64,000 bases of DNA from Notospermus geniculatus (lineage: Eukaryota; Nemertea; Pilidiophora; Heteronemertea; Lineidae), in the NCBI GenBank assembly GCA_002633025.1, contig NMRB01000157.1, positions 189,041 through 253,040 of the forward strand, read 5' to 3'. Below, in pieces: positions 63,876-64,000 of the stretch. The position numbers and the translations under genes are program-made. The notes under the pieces are model-generated. The model ran no database searches. It was not told the origin of the DNA and worked only from the letters and a program-made list of their open reading frames with translations. Numbering within the stretch: the stretch's first letter is position 1; each line of letters starts with the position of its first letter.

Positions 63876-64000
63876 CCCATTTACACTGGCACAGTGGAAC
63901 CGAGACAAACTCGTGAGATGGCGCTGTGCCACACACACATTCAGTTCAGTCGATCGGAGGTACGAAAATCAAACGACGACAACAACAAAATGGACACCTC
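63876..64000. other. Window end, nothing recognised
   Basis: Short sequence after the large element. No feature is supported. Confidence 0.3.

Overview
The window is from an animal nuclear genome. Its genes are split into short exons with GT/AG introns, it has tRNA-headed SINEs, a TTAGGG-type interstitial telomeric array, and a very dense load of small DNA transposons. An animal-type MATE (SLC47-like) transporter, class A GPCR copies, marine-invertebrate-style dispersed repeats and the recurrent motif AGGCCTA point to a marine invertebrate (lophotrochozoan or non-vertebrate deuterostome). I cannot name the species. There are no operons and no prokaryotic features.

Host genes. From 6534 to 15188 (+) lie eleven exons of a MATE transporter. 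Splice phases close exactly from the first to the last exon, apart from a one-base frame break in the first visible exon. The N-terminal exons are missing or lie outside the window. A first rhodopsin-like GPCR copy spans 17074-25965 (+); it is a pseudogene, split by about 4 kb of nested repeats and by two more frame breaks. A paralogous GPCR at 58140-60182 (+) is nearly intact, with a single one-base frame break in exon 1. Between them are an unrecognised coding exon (41184-42160) with one in-frame TGA, and two plausible first exons (33734-33998 on minus, 37548-37655 on plus).

Transposon genes. A minus-strand gene at 36249-37112 encodes a cysteine-rich CXC-like segment, a Ulp1/C48-like protease domain and a PHD finger. 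This combination recalls Ginger-type (integrase-bearing) DNA transposons. Fragments of PIF/Harbinger (39.7 kb, 43.6 kb) and Tc1/mariner (23.3 kb) transposases, a SAP-domain fragment (43.27 kb) and cysteine-rich tails inside two repeat elements (12.6 and 18.2 kb) are also visible.

Repeat landscape. Most of the remaining sequence consists of elements with terminal inverted repeats (TIRs), often nested two or three deep, commonly flanked by TA and sometimes by TAA/AAT or 9-bp duplications. The most unusual pattern is a recurring architecture: TIRs enclosing an array of short palindromic units. Elements with related ends carry different palindromes (7922-8436 and 53631-53943; 39139-40203 and 50186-51047), and others carry yet other units (44664-44998, 62007-63649, 31354-32090, 8981-9177). 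A second group (12230-13786, 17480-18964, 47598-51332) shares TAGTC ends and long tandem units built around AAGATGGCGGCC-like motifs. I regard this palindrome-array element class as the best candidate for an undescribed system here.
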